From contig JAHEJX010000004.1 in assembly GCA_024638645.1 (NCBI GenBank), forward strand, positions 1 to 40,505: a stretch of 40,505 nucleotides of DNA, read 5' to 3'. The translations under genes were made by a program, and so were the position numbers. The number at the start of each line of letters is the position of its first letter. Within the stretch, counting starts at the first letter, position 1. Below are positions 39,713-40,505 of the stretch, piece by piece. Under the pieces are notes generated by a model that did not search any database, was not told the origin of the DNA, and worked only from the letters and a program-made list of their open reading frames with translations. Source of the stretch: Actinomycetes bacterium. GTDB lineage: Bacteria > Actinomycetota > Acidimicrobiia > Spongiisociales > UBA5794.

Positions 39713-40505
39713 CTACCTTCGCTCGATCGTCTGGGTCGGATCCAAAGCGTCACGCAGGCCGTCGCCGATGAAGTTCACCGCGAGAACCGTCGAGACCAGG
39801 GCGGCACCGGAGAAGACCAGCTCCCACCAGAACCCACGAACCGCGACGCCGGCACCCGAAGCCGCCATGGCACCCCAAGTTGGAGTTGGCGGGCGGACTC
39901 CGAAGCCGAGGAAGGAAAGCGCAGCTTCGATGATGATGGCCGTGCCGATGATCAGCGTCGTCTGCACGATGATCGGGCTCATCGCGTTGGGAAGGATATG
40001 GCGAAAAATGATCCGCCTGTCATTGGCACCGGCGGCTCGAGCGGCTTCAACGAACTCCTTCTCACGTAACGACAGGAACTCGGCTCGCACGATGCGCGCC
40101 AGGCTGCCCCACAACAGGAAGCCCAATAGGAACGCAATGCCCCATGGCCCCGATTTCATCCAGCCCGGTAAGAAGGGCAACTCCGGTAACAGTCGTCCGA
40201 CGACGATTGCCACCGGCAGCAGCGGCAATCCCAAAATGAGGTCGGTAAATCGCATCAGCGCCTGATCGACGATCCCCGGGTAATAGCCCGCGAGCGAGCC
40301 GACCACCGTCCCCAGCGAAGCCACCAGCAGGCCTGTAACCAGACCGACGGTGAGGCTCGCCTGCCCGCCGTGAATGACACGCGTGAGCACGTCACGGCCA
40401 ATTTCGTCCGTGCCGAACGGCAGCCCGCCGCGCGCCAGCGCCTTCTTCACCAGATCGGCTGCCTGATCGTACAGACCGTACGCCATGTGGAAGTCGGCTT
40501 CGGAC
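39713..40505 (-). CDS. Peptide ABC transporter permease (OppC/DppC type), partial
   Basis: The C-terminal 263 residues of a membrane permease; the N-terminus lies beyond the window, since the frame stays open to 40504. It contains FGTDEIGRDVLTRVIHGG, typical of OppC N-terminal loops, several membrane helices, and the EAA loop EFVEAARAAGANDRRIIFRHILPN that contacts the ATPases. Transports di- or oligopeptides or related solutes. Its gene order permease-OppD-OppF is standard. Confidence 0.92.
   Translation of the reverse strand, partial: SEADFHMAYGLYDQAADLVKKALARGGLPFGTDEIGRDVLTRVIHGGQASLTVGLVTGLLVASLGTVVGSLAGYYPGIVDQALMRFTDLILGLPLLPVAIVVGRLLPELPFLPGWMKSGPWGIAFLLGFLLWGSLARIVRAEFLSLREKEFVEAARAAGANDRRIIFRHILPNAMSPIIVQTTLIIGTAIIIEAALSFLGFGVRPPTPTWGAMAASGAGVAVRGFWWELVFSGAALVSTVLAVNFIGDGLRDALDPTQTIERR

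Overview
The window is high-GC bacterial DNA from an actinomycetote. The marker is a complete Pup-proteasome locus (mpa, dop, pup, prcB, prcA, pafA, pafB, pafC) whose order continues into tat genes and a HelY-type helicase, as in mycobacteria. A DUF4193-like zinc protein, a BON-OmpA protein and threonine-run lipoprotein linkers also fit Actinomycetota. A deep-branching class such as Acidimicrobiia is an inference from style, not shown by the sequence.

Layout. Positions 1-2.2 kb (minus strand) hold a compact operon: DUF4193-like protein, polyprenol-phosphate mannosyltransferase, GNAT acetyltransferase and the start of an ArgE-like M20 deacetylase, behind a TTGGCG-16-TATAAT promoter. From 17.35 kb down to 2.27 kb, almost all on the minus strand, run small membrane proteins, trmI, mpa-dop-pup-prcB-prcA, then (after a convergent DUF2007-like gene) pafA-pafB-pafC, a small zinc ribbon protein, tatA/B-tatC, helY and a diacylglycerol-kinase-like lipid kinase. 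Most junctions are 1-10 nt overlaps. Pup tags proteins (PafA), Dop removes the tag, Mpa unfolds and PrcAB degrades; PafBC is a WYL-type regulator pair.

From 17.5 to 25.5 kb come a small-membrane-protein cluster, a cupin plus a Rieske/ThDP-enzyme fusion, a BON-OmpA cell-envelope protein with a 40-residue membrane partner, a DivIVA-like coiled coil, a Nudix hydrolase divergent from a PLP threonine/serine dehydratase, and a beta-propeller lipoprotein paired with a PhnZ/MIOX-like HD protein. From 26 to 34 kb are a secreted FG-GAP/RTX protein, a SulP transporter overlapping a cyclic-nucleotide-gated potassium channel, an MBL hydrolase and a vanadium-haloperoxidase-like lipoprotein. From 34 to 37.3 kb is a less compact accessory stretch: two unknown genes (one with an HExxH motif), a decayed ribbon-helix-helix antitoxin, a secreted protein, a TPR relic, palindromic repeats and tRNA-Leu(GAG). 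The end (37.6-40.5 kb) is a dipeptide/oligopeptide ABC transporter cut by the window edge.

Two families of short non-coding repeats run through the intergenic gaps: in-phase heptamers of the form GTATCNN, usually followed by the same heptamers inverted, and palindromes with GAGTTTCTGC-type arms around a GCA/GGA centre. Several genes have a TAnnnT box only 6-7 nt before the start codon, consistent with leaderless transcripts. I saw no rRNA, CRISPR array, insertion sequence or prophage.
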